A stretch of DNA of 64,000 nt from assembly GCA_946902875.1 (NCBI GenBank), contig OX336354.1, positions 7,599,247-7,663,246 of the forward strand. Reading direction: 5' to 3'. The position numbers and the translations under genes were made by a program. This DNA comes from Nematopogon swammerdamellus. Lineage: Eukaryota > Arthropoda > Insecta > Lepidoptera > Adelidae. Below the pieces are notes generated by a model. That model was not told the DNA's origin. It was given only the letters and a program-made list of their open reading frames with translations, and did not search any database. This document shows positions 22,292 through 33,446 of the stretch, piece by piece. Numbering within the stretch: the stretch's first letter is position 1; every line of letters begins with the position of its first letter.

Positions 22292-22784
22292 CAAAGATAT
22301 ATTATGTACTAGCGTACTAGATAAGTCACTCGGCCAACTAACAAGGTCCACCGAGTTGCGGTTCACGATCCTCAATATCTTAGTCGAGCGCGAGAGACCG
22401 CAGCGTGCAGTCGTCGCCTGCCTGCTGCGATCGCGCCTCGCCTACTTTAAACTAATACATTTACACATCTTCGTCGATGCGAAGGTGCGATGGCGAATCT
22501 GGAAATGAAGTGTTAGAATGAAAAGACAATATGCACACTGACGCACGAGTGCGATCGTTTTCCCTACCCCTTGCCTCTCTCCCGCACGCTTCCCGCCCCG
22601 CGCGAGCCCCCTCCACCGGCCGCCAGACCTTCTCCCGCACGCTTCCCGCCCCGCGCGCGCTCTCCTCTTCCGCTCGACTCTGCGCTCCGCCTCCTCGCTA
22701 CCTTACTCCATACCTCAGCCGCTGGAACACCGCTTCTCTGTATATTTCTTCGGAGCGATAACTCTATATAATATTTCCTCAAAG
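22292..22784 (+). mobile_element. 493-bp non-autonomous DNA element with 8-bp TSD, copy 2
   Basis: Sibling of 3717-4201, over 90% identical through the CpG-rich core and the CTCTATATAATATTTCCTCAAAG end. It is flanked by TTCTATAC on both sides (22284-22291 and 22785-22792). The two ORFs inside it are antiparallel shadows. Confidence 0.82.
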
Positions 22785-23039
22785 TTCTATACGTCTAGTT
22801 CGGTGAATTAAACTGCACATGAAGTCACGTAATATTCTACTTTAGCCATAAAAAAAAAGTACTTGCGGGGATATACTCTATTATCAATTCATAACTACTA
22901 GCAATATCTTATGATCCGTCTCGCTCGCTCCAAAGGGCTTCTCATTGCGTCTAGTGAGACAGAGCTACGGCTACCGCTATTTTATATCGATGATCATAGG
23001 TTGCACTGGACAAAGTGCTCTTTCCTAAATTATAATTAT

Positions 23040-23160
23040 GACGAATATTATGTGAGTGGAAGAAGCGGTAGAGGTGTGTCAGGACTGTGGCACGCGCGAG
23101 TTCTGTTGTCTCTGCCTACAGCACTGGGAAACAGGCGTGAACGTATGCTTGTATTATCAG
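23040..23160 (+). mobile_element. LINE G, C-terminal fragment
   Basis: VEEAVEVCQDCGTREFCCLC.. then ..WETGVNVCLYY, similar to 54508-54680 read on its strand. A short decayed ORF2 end. Confidence 0.6.
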
Positions 23161-23265
23161 TTATCACAAAGTAAGGAGCACGGGCCGAGGGGCAGCCGGC
23201 AGGGGAAAGACGACCGCCGATCGCTGTTCTGTGGTAAGTATGTAAGTACAAAACACTTTATAAAA

Positions 23266-23362
23266 ACAAAATTAACATATTTAGAATATAATGCCTCGCG
23301 GCATTAAGCTCGCCTGTTGTGCCTAATTTGTATTAATTGCCGTGCAATAAAGAATGAAGAGT
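23266..23362 (+). mobile_element. LINE 3' end with AATAAA
   Basis: GCCTCGCGGCATTAAGCTCGCCTGTTGTGC..GTGCAATAAAGAATG is the usual wording of a moth LINE 3' UTR (GGCATTAAGTCCGCC..TGTGCAATAAAG). Body absent. Confidence 0.55.
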
Positions 23363-24398
23363 CATAAATCGTAAAAAGGGCTTATAATTAAGGGCACATA
23401 ATGTGAAGGTGCACCTAGCCGGCCGACATGGTATTCACAGCCCCCGTAAATATCCGAATGCCCGTGAGCGCCGTCGGACTACACCTCTGCGTTAGTCAGG
23501 TGCGCGCAATATGTGGTGCTTACTATAAAAAAAAATATTTGAAAATAAAATTTCGATAATACCGATGCAATCTTCGTCTTCGGAACGATGTAATCAAATC
23601 ACGTAGCAAAAGTAACTCATTTCAATTAATTTAAAATTAAATTTATATTTTATAAAATTTAATATTATTTTAAACTTCTTTCAATATTAATAATATTCAA
23701 TAAATTATGTATACTCATTGTTCATTATTGTTAGTTTTTTTTGGATTCGTATTCAAATAAAACTAAAACTAAACGGAGAACTAATTAAAAATTAATAATT
23801 TATTGTATTACAAAATAAAATTTACTTTATTACATACGTGCGTTCGTTCTATTCGTTTCGTGATTTCGAAATACCTATTTGGCGATTTGCACTCTCGGGA
23901 AAATTCCGCCTTTAATGTGGAACCAGAAAAGGTCGGAGGGCACCGCGCCCTCATTTTATGGTCTGTAAAACCATCACAAATTTTCCCAATGTCAATAATG
24001 AATGAACGAAGCCTCTCTCAGCATTTTATTGAGGGATGAACGACCTTGTAATATATCTCTGTGTTCAATTTGTATGGCATTTTAGTGTCGCCGTAAAATG
24101 AGAATGTACTTATTGTAACATTTGGTAGAGAATATTCACCCTTTGGGGTTCGCGACTCTCTGATCTAGAATATTCTAGAATACAAATACAAAAGATTATA
24201 CTGTGGGAAGCTCGTTTTAATTCTGTTTGTACACAACTAGTCACTCGCAGCGGTTACAAGACTGTGAATATAATCAGACATCGAGAGTTTTGGAGATGCA
24301 TTCTACATAAATATAGTTTCGCGAGGAGTGGTGTTATTGGCTGTGTCTAATCCTCCATTGAACTTTTGAGCACAGTCATCCATGGCGGCTGTTTTTAT
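23363..24398. other. No gene recognised
   Basis: AT-rich, with a GC-richer part at 23400-23520. The 78-codon frame at 23803-24039 shows no motif. Confidence 0.3.
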
Positions 24399-24860
24399 AA
24401 AAAACCGGCCAAGTGCGAGTCGAACTCGCGCACCGAGGATTCCGTATCGCCATGTCATGGCTAGCTCCAAACACGCCATCTATGGCGTGTTATGAAATGC
24501 TTCATATTAGTTCAATGTCTTTTAAAATGCTTCTTTTAAAATGCAATTAGTTAAAATGCTTCATAATCTATTCGGTAGATGGCGCGCGCGCATACACTTT
24601 TTGGTTTCTTCTATGGGACCCCCCTGAATTTTTTACTTTTTCTTATTTTTATTATTTGTTGTTATATCGGCCATAATAACACATACTGAAAATTTCAACG
24701 GGCTACCTCTTACGGTTCAAGAGATATAGCCCTCGGACAGACATACATTACGTGAAATACTGACGGACGACGGACGGACGGACGGACGGACAGACAGACA
24801 GACAGACAGACGGCGTATGCTTAGTAATAGGGTCCCGTACCGGATACGTAACCCTAAAAA
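24399..24860 (+). mobile_element. Repeat C, long version
   Basis: Starts AAAAACCGGCCAAGTGCGAGTCGAACTCGCGCACCG (imperfect palindrome GTGCGAGTC/GACTCGCGCAC). It contains TTACGGTTCAAGAGATATAGCCCTCGGACAGAC, a (GACG)n/(GACA)n tract (24761-24810) and ends TAGTAATAGGGTCCCGTACCGGATACGTAACCCTAAAAA. A second inner palindrome surrounds CACGCCATCTATGGCGTG. Very common in Lepidoptera; encodes nothing. Class unknown. Confidence 0.82.
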
Positions 24861-25829
24861 AATTACATTTGCGACTAGCTAACGCCTTCTAATAATTATA
24901 TGAATTTCCTTGACGTCTGCAAACTGGAGGACTCTTTCAAATATCTTTTTCATATAGTAATTCTACTTTGTTACGACTTTTAATTAAAACTATAAAAGGT
25001 ATTGAAATACTAGGAGTTCTTTGAGGAATAATGATGACGTCAGATAGACAGACGGATAGACGGACCCCCGTTGTAAACTAATATGAATACTGGTATTTTT
25101 TGTTTCATCTTAGCTTCGGAACACAAGGTCAAGACTCAAAACTAATGGAATGTTTGGGATAAATATTTCAAGAGCCTATAAAATAAATTTTACATTTCTA
25201 CCGAACTTTGAAACATACTCAAAATGCATGCATCTTCAACAAAGAATCAATGTTTGTTTTTCGTAGACATTATACCCAAAAACGGAATTGGCACCACGGG
25301 TTACACATTGACTGTGTATGAGTCTCCAACATCGAGGTCAGCCACGCAATCTATAAAAAGGACTATCCATTTATATCCACATTGCTGCAACTTAACATTA
25401 ACTGCCGCTTAAAAATCTTAAACTGTTTGTAGGAACGAACTGAGCAAACATAATATTTTTCCTCTTTTTTGCATGCGTTCGTAACCGTCCCAGTTTCCTG
25501 AAACCTTTCCTGTGAGGGCAACACAAAGAGCCCATTACGAAACCATTAGACCATTCTATTAGGAATGTTCTAACGTGTCAAAAGAGACATTGAAATACGG
25601 AGCACCCGCCGACACTCAGACTTCATAAGAAGCAGAATGCATGAGTGTGACCCCATTATTCAAAGGACGTATGAAAAAGTCCTTTGAAGTTCGTCGACCT
25701 ATTGTATTGTACTATTACTAAATTGAGATAAAAATTCAGCTTTTAAAATTACATACGAGTAATACGATTGGGTAAGCACAAACATTGTTTTTAAAACTTG
25801 AAGACGACTCTTAGATATAATCCGTCTGA
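24861..25829. other. No gene recognised
   Basis: Includes an AGACAGACGGATAGACGGAC microsatellite-like run (~25040) and a small hairpin CAAAGGAC..GTCCTTTG at ~25660. Confidence 0.3.
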
Positions 25830-26032
25830 CAGCTGTTTATTTAATACTTTTATTGTTAGGTTTGATTTCAAATGTTAATTTTAGTATTTAAGTTAGTTTT
25901 TGTTTTGACGATGGCCTATTTTTGCTTGGATCGAAATAGATTAAGAATAATTTTTATACGATATTGACATGTCTAAGTGTATAAAATGTACCAAAGAGAC
26001 CAATCAAATAATTGAAATTGAATTGAAACGAT
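25830..26032 (+). mobile_element. LINE 3' end with ATTGA tail
   Basis: TTTTGACGATGGCCTATTTTTGC..GACATGTCTAAGTGTATAAAATGTACCAAAGAGACCAATCAAATAATTGAAATTGAATTGAAA has the look of a CR1-like 3' UTR with an (ATTGA)n tail. Confidence 0.5.
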
Positions 26033-26885
26033 GAGGTTCGGAGGAGCTTTTGAGTAAAATAATTTTTAATTCTCTAATATTTCGCATTGTATATACCCTG
26101 TATTTAGAGGAATATAATAATTTTAATACAGTTATAGTAATTTAAATAAGGAGAAAATGCCACTTTCTCCTCGTGAAATGGTGTTTTTTTTTAATTACCT
26201 GCCTCTTATTCTAAGGCCTCTAATACTCTGACTGTTTTAGACTCTAGAATGCGTTTAAATCGTCGGTTTAAATAGCTAATTGGCTCATTTAATCCACGCT
26301 AGAAGTTATCCGCAAGGCCTATAAAGGCGATACGGAAGCGAGCGCGTGCGCCGGGAAATGGGCCAAGGCACGTACAGCCTTCGCGTGAGATTATCTTCTT
26401 CGACTGAACGCTACGTGCACTGAAAATTGCATTTGAAGTGGACATCCACGAGTGACCTGCCGTGTACAATTTCAGCGCGCTGTGGAAGAAATGTCAACTA
26501 AGACAGGTAGATAGAAATGTTCCATATCTCCACCAATATTGTCAAATAAGGCGGAAAAATTGGTAACGGACGCACCGTCGTCGATTCTATGTTAGCTTAT
26601 AAGTTGACAAATTCTAGATCAATTTCACATTGGGCTTTCACTGACCTGCTCTGGCAAACATAGATGTTTAAGGATTTTTAAAATTAAAATTTCATCAGGG
26701 GAATAACCCTTGCCCAGAAGTCCACTGGATTGTCAATGGACTGTGCTCCGTGCCGAAATAAACAATTGAACTAAATCTGAACAAGCACCAGAAGATTAAT
26801 CAATTGACACACCTCTAAATCCTTTGCTGAAATTCAGACCCGAGCGCCACGCAGCCACATAATGACATCAATCTAGCATTCAGAT
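26033..26885. other. No gene recognised
   Basis: A CpG-richer piece at 26300-26480 has no frame. TTGCCCAGAAGTCCACTGGATTG near 26710 may be the relic of an RTE 3' end. Confidence 0.3.
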
Positions 26886-27180
26886 CACAGAGCATCAAAT
26901 ACCTACCGCGCGCGCCCCCTACTAGAGGCGCCCTAAGCGATGATATTTGAAACCCAAAAACTACACGCAGTGCTGCTAGCGCTTCGTATGTGTGTGTGTG
27001 TGTGCTAGTATCGACACTACACACAAAGAGGAGCAAGTTAGGCACACGCACAAAACAAATGCACACGCACAACACACATATGAAGTCATAGGCCACGCCT
27101 ACAGGCTCCAACGGCGTTGTAGAGAAATCGCGCTCAGGGCGCCTCTAGGAGGGGCGGGCGCGCGCATTTGATGCTCTGTG
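26886..27180. mobile_element. 295-bp MITE with ~54-bp inverted ends
   Basis: CACAGAGCATCAAAT..GCGCGCGCCCCCTACTAGAGGCGCCCTAAGCGA at the left is matched in reverse by TCGCGCTCAGGGCGCCTCTAGGAGGGGCGGGCGCGCGCATTTGATGCTCTGTG at the right. The centre holds a (TG)n and CACACGCAC-rich run. The right end abuts a SINE-A fragment directly. No target duplication could be fixed. Confidence 0.8.
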
Positions 27181-27303
27181 AACCGGCACGACCGAAGGGA
27201 AGCACTGACATGGCACCTAGTTCACCCGGTGTTATGGGCTGACATCACGGATGTTGTAGGTGATGTAGCCAACCGTGTCAGTTTCCATAAAAAAGAAAAA
27301 AAA
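27181..27303 (+). mobile_element. SINE-A 3' part
   Basis: CCGGCACGACCGAAGGGAAGCACTGACATGG..GTGTCAGTTTCCATAAAAAAG. It begins exactly at the MITE end. Confidence 0.9.
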
Positions 27304-27579
27304 AGTTTACCGACACTTAGTATATCCTTAGTGGTCTCGGCGTACAACCCGCCCCCTTTACCTTTTCCCCCGTGTAACCCGTCTATGGCTGCAGCTCGGT
27401 TCTGATTAAAGAGTCGGCGGCCGCTGTGGACTGCAAATTGAGAGAGCTTGCACTGTTACAACAGTCTCATGCCAAAGTTGAATCACTTCTGTAGTACCTT
27501 GTCACTCGCGTGTACACGTATTGAACCACGGTATGTACTTTTGAACTTGTATGTATGTATGCCACGAATGTTTTTTTTT

Positions 27580-27895
27580 TTTTTTTATAGAAAGCGCGAC
27601 ATGTGGCACCGTTTCACTTACGAGGAGGTGACTTACGATGCCCATGGACATTCTGTGATGCACGGGGTTTGCGAATGCCATGCCGGCCTGACAGGAGCCT
27701 TTTCACGCCCCTTTTGAATAACCCCAGGCTGTACTTGGGAGGAAATATATGAGCAGGGAGTGCGTTCCACATTTTCCCGGTTCTGTGAATGAAAGACCTA
27801 CAGAACCGGTTGGTGCGCATCCTCGGTAGGTCGACTGTATAGGGTTGCATCCCCTGCCCAGTACGCGTAGTGCGGAGGTGGAATGGGGACGACGG
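27580..27895 (-). mobile_element. LINE E, ORF2 C-terminus and 3' UTR
   Basis: From 27850 down the minus strand encodes RMRTNRFCRSFIHRTGKMWN, then ALPAHIFPPKYSLGLFKRGV and LLSGRHGIRKPRASQNVHGH, the W-N-x-LP-x-x-(I/V)FP..FKRGV block that closes many Jockey/CR1-like ORF2 proteins. A short 3' UTR and A-tail (here poly-T at 27570-27588) follow. 5' truncated. Relatives at 14256, 41197, 44321 and 53558. Confidence 0.82.
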
Positions 27896-27934
27896 AATCG
27901 CATTAAACAGCTCCCAGAATGTATTTAGTTGTAT

Positions 27935-28120
27935 GTTATTACTACTATTTATGTTTTATTGTTTATTTTTAACCTCTTAAAATAGATCTCTCATTCAATT
28001 TTCCGCACTACCCTACTCACAATCCCAGGTATGACTGGCAGATAATGCCCTTAGGCTTTAAGGCCGCCTTTTGCCACTTTTTGTGCAATAAAGTATATTT
28101 TCATTTCATTTTCATTTCAC
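27935..28120 (+). mobile_element. LINE J 3' end with ATTTC tail
   Basis: CTCTCATTCAATTTTCCGCACTACC..GGTATGACTGGCAGATAATGCC..GTGCAATAAAGTATATTTTCATTTCATTTTCATTTC. An inverted relative lies at 62258-62432. Confidence 0.7.
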
Positions 28121-28254
28121 GGTTCGCGTTACATTCATACGATTCATCCAAAGTCTCTCGTTCTGAGAGATGTGCCATCAATATTATTCACCTGACATAT
28201 TCAGTTTTAATATATGTAAAACTTCATCTACCAGCGCAGATCAATAGCTTTTGA

Positions 28255-28557
28255 AAAGAAACCGGCTAAGTGCGAGTCGGACTCGCGCACCGAGGTTTCC
28301 GCACCCCAAAAAAAAAAAACAATGAAAATAAAAACACATTTCTTGTATGGGAACCCTCCTTAATTTTTTACTTTTTCTATTTATTATTATTTGTTGTTAT
28401 ATCAGCCATAATAACACATATTTTGTGAAAATTTCAACCGGCTACCTATTACGGTTCCAAAGATACAGCAGTAGGACAGACAGACAGACAGACTGACAGA
28501 CAGACGGTGTAGGCTTATTAATAGGCTTCCGTACGGGATACGGAAACCTAAAAAAAC
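28255..28557 (+). mobile_element. Repeat C
   Basis: AAACCGGCTAAGTGCGAGTCGGACTCGCGCACCGAGGTTTCCG..GGTTCCAAAGATACAGCAGTAGG(ACAG)n..AATAGGCTTCCGTACGGGATACGGAAACCTAAAAA. Nearly complete, short (~300 bp) version. Confidence 0.85.
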
Positions 28558-28587
28558 ATTTGTTTAACTTCGATTGATGGAAACGTG

Positions 28588-28737
28588 AAACCGTGTGGGA
28601 TCGGTACTTGAAAAGAATAGCCCCACTGCATGTCTTCCCGTCCATGTCGTAAAAGGCGACTAAGGGATAAGGACGGCATGCCGTGCTAAAGGGCGATAGA
28701 ATATCCACCAATCACCTTGGCACGGTTCTTCTACCTG
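28588..28737 (+). mobile_element. Repeat B, 5' half
   Basis: ACCGTGTGGGATCGGTACTTGAAAAGAATAGCCCCACTGCATG..GTCGTAAAAGGCGACTAAGGGATAAGGAC..CACCTTGGCACGGTTCTTC, truncated at the 3' side. Confidence 0.85.
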
Positions 28738-28959
28738 CTAAAAAAATTAAGGAAATAAGGAAATATCAATACAAAATCCTGCAGTCGGGCTATCGTCTAT
28801 TCGAATTACACGTCCGACTACAGCATTTTCTACTGATCTTTCCGTTCCCATTTTATTAGTAGACGGGTATTATACTTTTTTTTTAAATAGCTTCAAAAGG
28901 TGTTTATTTCAGAAAAGAATAGCTGTATAGTAAAATAAAAAAAAATTTAATTTAAATTT

Positions 28960-29205
28960 TAAATTGCCTTTTCGAGTTCTTGAGAATGATATCCCAATCG
29001 ATGGGTTTTGAAAAGAAACTATTTTCAAAATTTTACAAGATTTTTTTTAAGACATTTTTTATGAGCACTTTCACAATTAAAACGACACCTCATATGTTAA
29101 AATCTATTAAGCCATTTAGGCTTCAGCGCGTGCTATAGAAATAGACATACATACATACATGCACTCGAAAAACATTACCCTCCTTTTTGCTTCGCGCAGT
29201 CGGGT
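28960..29205 (+). repeat. Dispersed lepidopteran repeat (CGCGCAGTCGGGTAA end)
   Basis: The end CACTCGAAAAACATTACCCTCCTTTTTGCTTCGCGCAGTCGGGTAATA is widespread in moth and butterfly genomes. Class unknown; no coding. Confidence 0.55.
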
Positions 29206-30114
29206 AATAATAAAATAAAAATAGCATTTTGGAGTTTGGAGTGCTACAAGCACCGTCTGACAGCTGTCAAGCGTTGAGTCGCGCTACTGTTCTAAACGTT
29301 ACACCTCGCCTCCCTTGGCGGCTCCAAGACTGTGCACGTTCTCCATGTACAGTCACCACAACGTTAGATGTGTTGAACTTGAAAAGACCTTGCGTCAAAT
29401 TGGGTTCAATCACATATGAGAGTATTAGGCTCAGTGTCTAACAGAGATAATTCATGTGTCATCATTGTAAAGGGCTCTGTTCGTACTACACGAAGTCCGT
29501 TTGGCTATGAATGTTGTCAGGCGTGCACATGCAAATTGTTTTAGTGTGCGTAACCTCGAGAGCGCTCAGTCACAATCGCGACGCGGTCCGCGCACACAAC
29601 ACACACAACACACACGTCACTACTACAACCAGATGTTCTATACATCTATGTACCGAGTTCAATTCCATTGCAGAAAAAAAAGATAAACACGTAGCAAGCA
29701 AGGAGAGAAACCTATTCTCCTTATATTTATGGTAGAACTAATCTTTAAAAACAAAACAATTCCATTGATTCTACACAAAAATTAATTGATATCTTTATAT
29801 TTATGATAGAACAAATATATTAACATTTAAATCTCATATCTTTTGGTGGGTGAGCTCAGTTTTCATACATTTTTGCCCATGGTCTTTACGACTGAAAATA
29901 TAAAAATAAAATGTTCCAAGTCTCTCTTCTTTCAGCGAATAGGGCTATCCATTCGAATGGGCAACGCCGCCAGCGTTTTACTTGCGGTAGGTATAAGGTT
30001 ACTATAAGTATCATATTTAAAGAATTATTGTAGATATAATGTAAGCTTAAAAGTAATAATTAATCTGATGTTCATTTAGTTTAATTTATGGTATTAGTTC
30101 CGATTACATAAGAG
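29206..30114. other. No gene; one retroelement trace
   Basis: TTTCAGCGAATAGGGCTATCCATTCGAATGGGCAACGCCGCCAGCG (29925-29975) recurs inverted at ~50205-50262 and encodes a short RMGNAAS-like peptide. It is more likely retroelement coding debris than an exon, although a polypyrimidine-CAG precedes it and GGTATAAG follows. Confidence 0.4.
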
Positions 30115-30452
30115 TACCGTGTGGGGCCGGTACTTAAAAAGAATAGCCTCACTGCATCTCTCCCCGTGTATGTCGTAAAAGGCGACTAAGGGATAAGGAC
30201 ATGATGCCGTGCTAAAGGGCGACAGGCTCGCCACCTCTCACCTTGGCACGGTACTTTCACCGAGTCATGCAGCAGGTGGGTCATCGAGCCTTACTTGCTG
30301 CTTGATCGATTGAATCTTGTTCGAATAATTTGCGAAACGTGGTGGTCGGTGTTGTGCTGTAATTTACCAGAGTTCTTGCAGCACAACACCGATTACTCTG
30401 CTTACCCCGATTGTCAGGATTCAGCGTGTGTGATATGTATGTATGTACATAA
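30115..30452 (+). mobile_element. Repeat B, full length
   Basis: Best complete copy: starts ACCGTGTGGGGCCGGTACTT, contains GTCGTAAAAGGCGACTAAGGGATAAGGAC, CACCTTGGCACGG, GAGTCATGCAGCAGGTGGG, the near-palindrome GTGCTGTAATTTACC..CTTGCAGCACAACACCG, and CCCGATTGTCAGGATTCAGCGTGTG, then a (TATG)n tail. It codes for nothing. The tail suggests mobilisation by an RTE-type LINE (inference). Confidence 0.85.
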
Positions 30453-30998
30453 TGTGTAATGATTGCTTTATTTTCCAATAAATAAAATATATTTACTATT
30501 AAAAAAAATTTTTATGAAATCCGATACGGAAAACGTAGACAACAAGGCAAGGTGAATTCAAAGAGCAGTCGAAAATGCTGTAGTCGGGCGTTTAGACGAA
30601 TTAGAATAAACATAAAGTTGTATAATCTACTCGAAGTTAGGGCAAACTATTTGTAATCAAGAGATTACTAAACAGTTCGAGAAAATCTTCAGGGAATTTC
30701 TGCTAAATTATGCAATAACACAATTACTTCAAGATTATTCAGTCTTGTCGCACGTACAATCGAAATTCCAGCTTGGATAACCGGATAGCCATTAAGGGCG
30801 ACCTCTCATGAGAGGTCTGGGGTTCGCAATTATTGTGGTGTTTTTTTTATGTTTTTACATTTTGAAAGGAAACGCAGCTGTAGAAGAACTGCTGTGTTTT
30901 GATCTACTGGCAATGCTAATTGTGCCTTGTAGAAATTGCATACATAAATAAATTAGTTCGTCTTTTTATTATTTTTATTTATTAATTACGAGGCCTCC
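30453..30998. other. No gene recognised
   Basis: GAAAATGCTGTAGTCGGGCGTTTAGACGAATT (30573-30604) is a small dispersed motif also present near 28800 (inverted) and 34258. Confidence 0.35.
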
Positions 30999-31195
30999 AT
31001 GCAACGTTTCAAATCAGTATGTGTGTCTGAACACTGGCGGCCGTGGACAGGAAAACGGAGTGCGGGAAGACCACCCGTCAGGTGGGGTGATTACATCAAT
31101 TACGTCGGCGGAGGCAGTAGTTCCGTACCGCTGAAGGTCGGGAGGACTGGAGGAAAATTGGAGAGGCGTATGCTCAGCAGTGGACTCATATTTTA
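30999..31195 (+). mobile_element. RTE-type LINE C-terminus, first of two
   Basis: Encodes (with a frame change) WRPWTGKRSAGRPPVRWGDY, then REDWRKIGEAYAQQWTHILI-type end and stop. This is the RTE ORF2 C-terminal block. It lacks its own microsatellite tail. Confidence 0.8.
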
Positions 31196-31229
31196 ATTTG
31201 ATTTAGCTTTCCTGTATTGCAATTAAGTT

Positions 31230-31486
31230 CAATTGAAAGAAGAGACGACGTCAGCCGAAGAAACGACTACCGCTCGAGTAACCGTGTCCTACACTGGCGG
31301 CCGTGGACAGGAAAACGGATTGTGGGAAGACCACCCGCCAGGTGGGGCGACGACATCAAGTACGTCGGCGGAAAGCAGTTGTTCCGTACCGCTGAAGGCC
31401 GGGAGGACTGGAGGAAAATTGGAGAGGCGTATGTCCAGCAGTGGACGCTTACACTCTGACTGACTGACTGACTGACTGACTGAAAG
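31230..31486 (+). mobile_element. RTE-type LINE C-terminus, second, with (CTGA)n tail
   Basis: Frame 31217-31459 reads SRRNDYRSSNRVLHWRPWTG then GKRIVGRPPARWGDDIKYVG and GREDWRKIGEAYVQQWTLTL and stops. It is followed at once by (CTGA)6. About 85-90% identical to the preceding copy, with only ~35 bp between them. Confidence 0.9.
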
Positions 31487-33148
31487 AAGAAGATTACGAT
31501 AACCTGACACGAACCTAATTTTTTAACTGTCGAGATGTGAAACCCATTTCAAAATATGAATTTTTCTCTATAAAATTCAAATTTACTGAAGGTCTAAAAG
31601 TTACTAGCATATTATTATATTGAAGGTAACTCAACAATATCTCCAGGCAGGCTAGTAACCAGAGCTCAGGAGTTCTCTTTGGGGCTCGGGTTTCCTTGCC
31701 GGCTATAATGATCTTGGTTGTTTAACTTTATGAAGCCCGGGGAGATGCTAGTACGTGATACAGGTAATTGGGTGCGTGTGTCTACGGAGGCGCAAAAATA
31801 TTTTATCATGATCTAACTTAACAAGGTTTTAATTTGACCCAAATAGGTGTAGCGTCGACGCAACTGGAATAAGTTGACATTTTGAAATTATTTAGGAAAA
31901 TTTAAGCGGTGTCATGTAACTACCATAGTCTATTCATTTTGTGTAGTCTCTTGCCCTAGTTGTCTCGATCACACAGGTTAGTTTCATTGGCATGGGCAGT
32001 GCGTCTGTTATCGACATAGCTATAGTGCTATGCACGTATTGTATGCAGTCTCCCAAAAGTAAATAGTTAAAAAAAACATACAGACGAATTGAGAACCTTC
32101 TCCTTTTTTGAAATCGGTTAAAAAGCGCCGCCGCTCCGAGAAGCGAGTTTTTCGCGTTTCGCTTCTGATTTTGCATGGCATTGGAAAAGGGCCAATTTAA
32201 ATGGGATAGACAAGGACAGCGTGTACGTTTTTCGAAGTGCCTTCGCAAAATTAAGAGACTTTAATTACTATTGTGAATGGCTGTATGTTTTCTTCATAAA
32301 AATAATAAGAGCGTTCAAGTTTAAAAGTTAAAATTTCACGACATTCAATGACGCAATAAAAATGATAAGCACTAAAATAATAAAAAAAAATCAACTAACT
32401 ATAATATAGCGCCGAGTTGTCGGCGAAGTCTTGGCTCTTGATCTCAAATTCCGAGGTTTTATTCCGGCCGAGAGGCGCCAATGAGTTTTTTCGGACGGAA
32501 AATTTTACGCGTATACCAACACCTGCTGCTTCACCGTTCGGAACCGGTGTATAACTACAGGTGCCTTCCCTAGCCCTTTAATAGGTGGCAGGCTCAAATT
32601 GTAGCCGACTGGGTTGATACCACCGTACTGGATGTAAGATGGCCCTATAGCAGTCACCAGCATCCCGGTTTAACTGCACTGTCTTTTCTCATAACAGGGG
32701 AAATGTTTATATTAAGGTCAGCTCCGACGACAAAGTCGTTAGAACATGCTTCATTAATCAATGCCCCTTGAATACAGTATTGCTTTCATATTGGGTAAAT
32801 TTTGATTTATGATCGGGTTCAATGAGGCCAGGTGACTTTGATAAGGGCCTTTTCAAAGGTCAGCTATTGGTAGCCTTCTGTGTCAGAATGTTGAGGATTT
32901 ACGAACGTTTTCTAAATGTAGCCGTGTGAAGAATTTTTTTATAGAACAAACATTTGCCCGCGCCTTTGCTCGCGTGAAATTCGAATTCCTAAAATACTGA
33001 CATAGCTAATATGATTTATACCTCAGATCTGATGATGATGATAAGATGATGTATCTTTCGATGCAGTATAGAATTAACTGTGTTTGCGTTTAAATTAACG
33101 ACATAATCTCTCGAAGAAGGTAACCAAGGGCGAGGCCGATGGCCGAGC
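31487..33148. other. No gene; fragments of repeat D and a tRNA-like SINE
   Basis: Repeat D (reverse) is at 32072-32122. Around 32405-32640 a segment with TCTTGATCTCAAATTCCGAGG..ATTCCGGCCGA (B-box-like) and AGGCTCAAATTGTAGCCGACT looks like a decayed tRNA-derived SINE. TTTGCCCGCGCCTTTGCTCGCGTG near 32955 is a Helitron-like trace. The 104-codon frame at 31934-32248 reads across repeat D. Confidence 0.4.
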
Positions 33149-33446
33149 TGCTCGCCCGTTGGAGACTGACCGTGGTTCGGATTCCACGTAAAACTGTAGG
33201 TCTCTTCCCTTCTTACCTTACTAGGTGGTAGGGTTTATCCCACCCGGATTGGTATCATCGCACTGATTGAAACGTCGGTCGAAGCGGCTATGTAAGTAGT
33301 TCATATTTTCCGTCTAGTTCAGTGTAGCCGACATGAAATTAAGGGAAGCACTGACATGGCACCTAGTTCAGCCGGTGTTATGGGCTGACATCACGGATAC
33401 TGTAGTGTAGGTGATGTAGCCAACCGTGTCAGTTTCCACAAAATAA
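33149..33446 (+). mobile_element. SINE-A, missing the head
   Basis: CCCGTTGGAGACTGACCGTGGTTCGGATTCCACG to GTGTCAGTTTCCACAAAATAAA. Its 5' junction is GGGCGAGGCCGATGGCCGAGCTG, a motif that also occurs at 33910 and in tandem at 51725-51900. Confidence 0.88.

Noticed and set aside
29911..29992. Small internal exon with TTCTTTCAG acceptor and GTATAAG donor
   Set aside because: The same sequence occurs inverted near 50205-50262, so it is more likely a dispersed retroelement fragment.
31934..32248. 104-codon ORF on the minus strand
   Set aside because: It reads through repeat D (FNRFQKRRRFSIRLYVFF) and unrelated flanks; no real protein motif.
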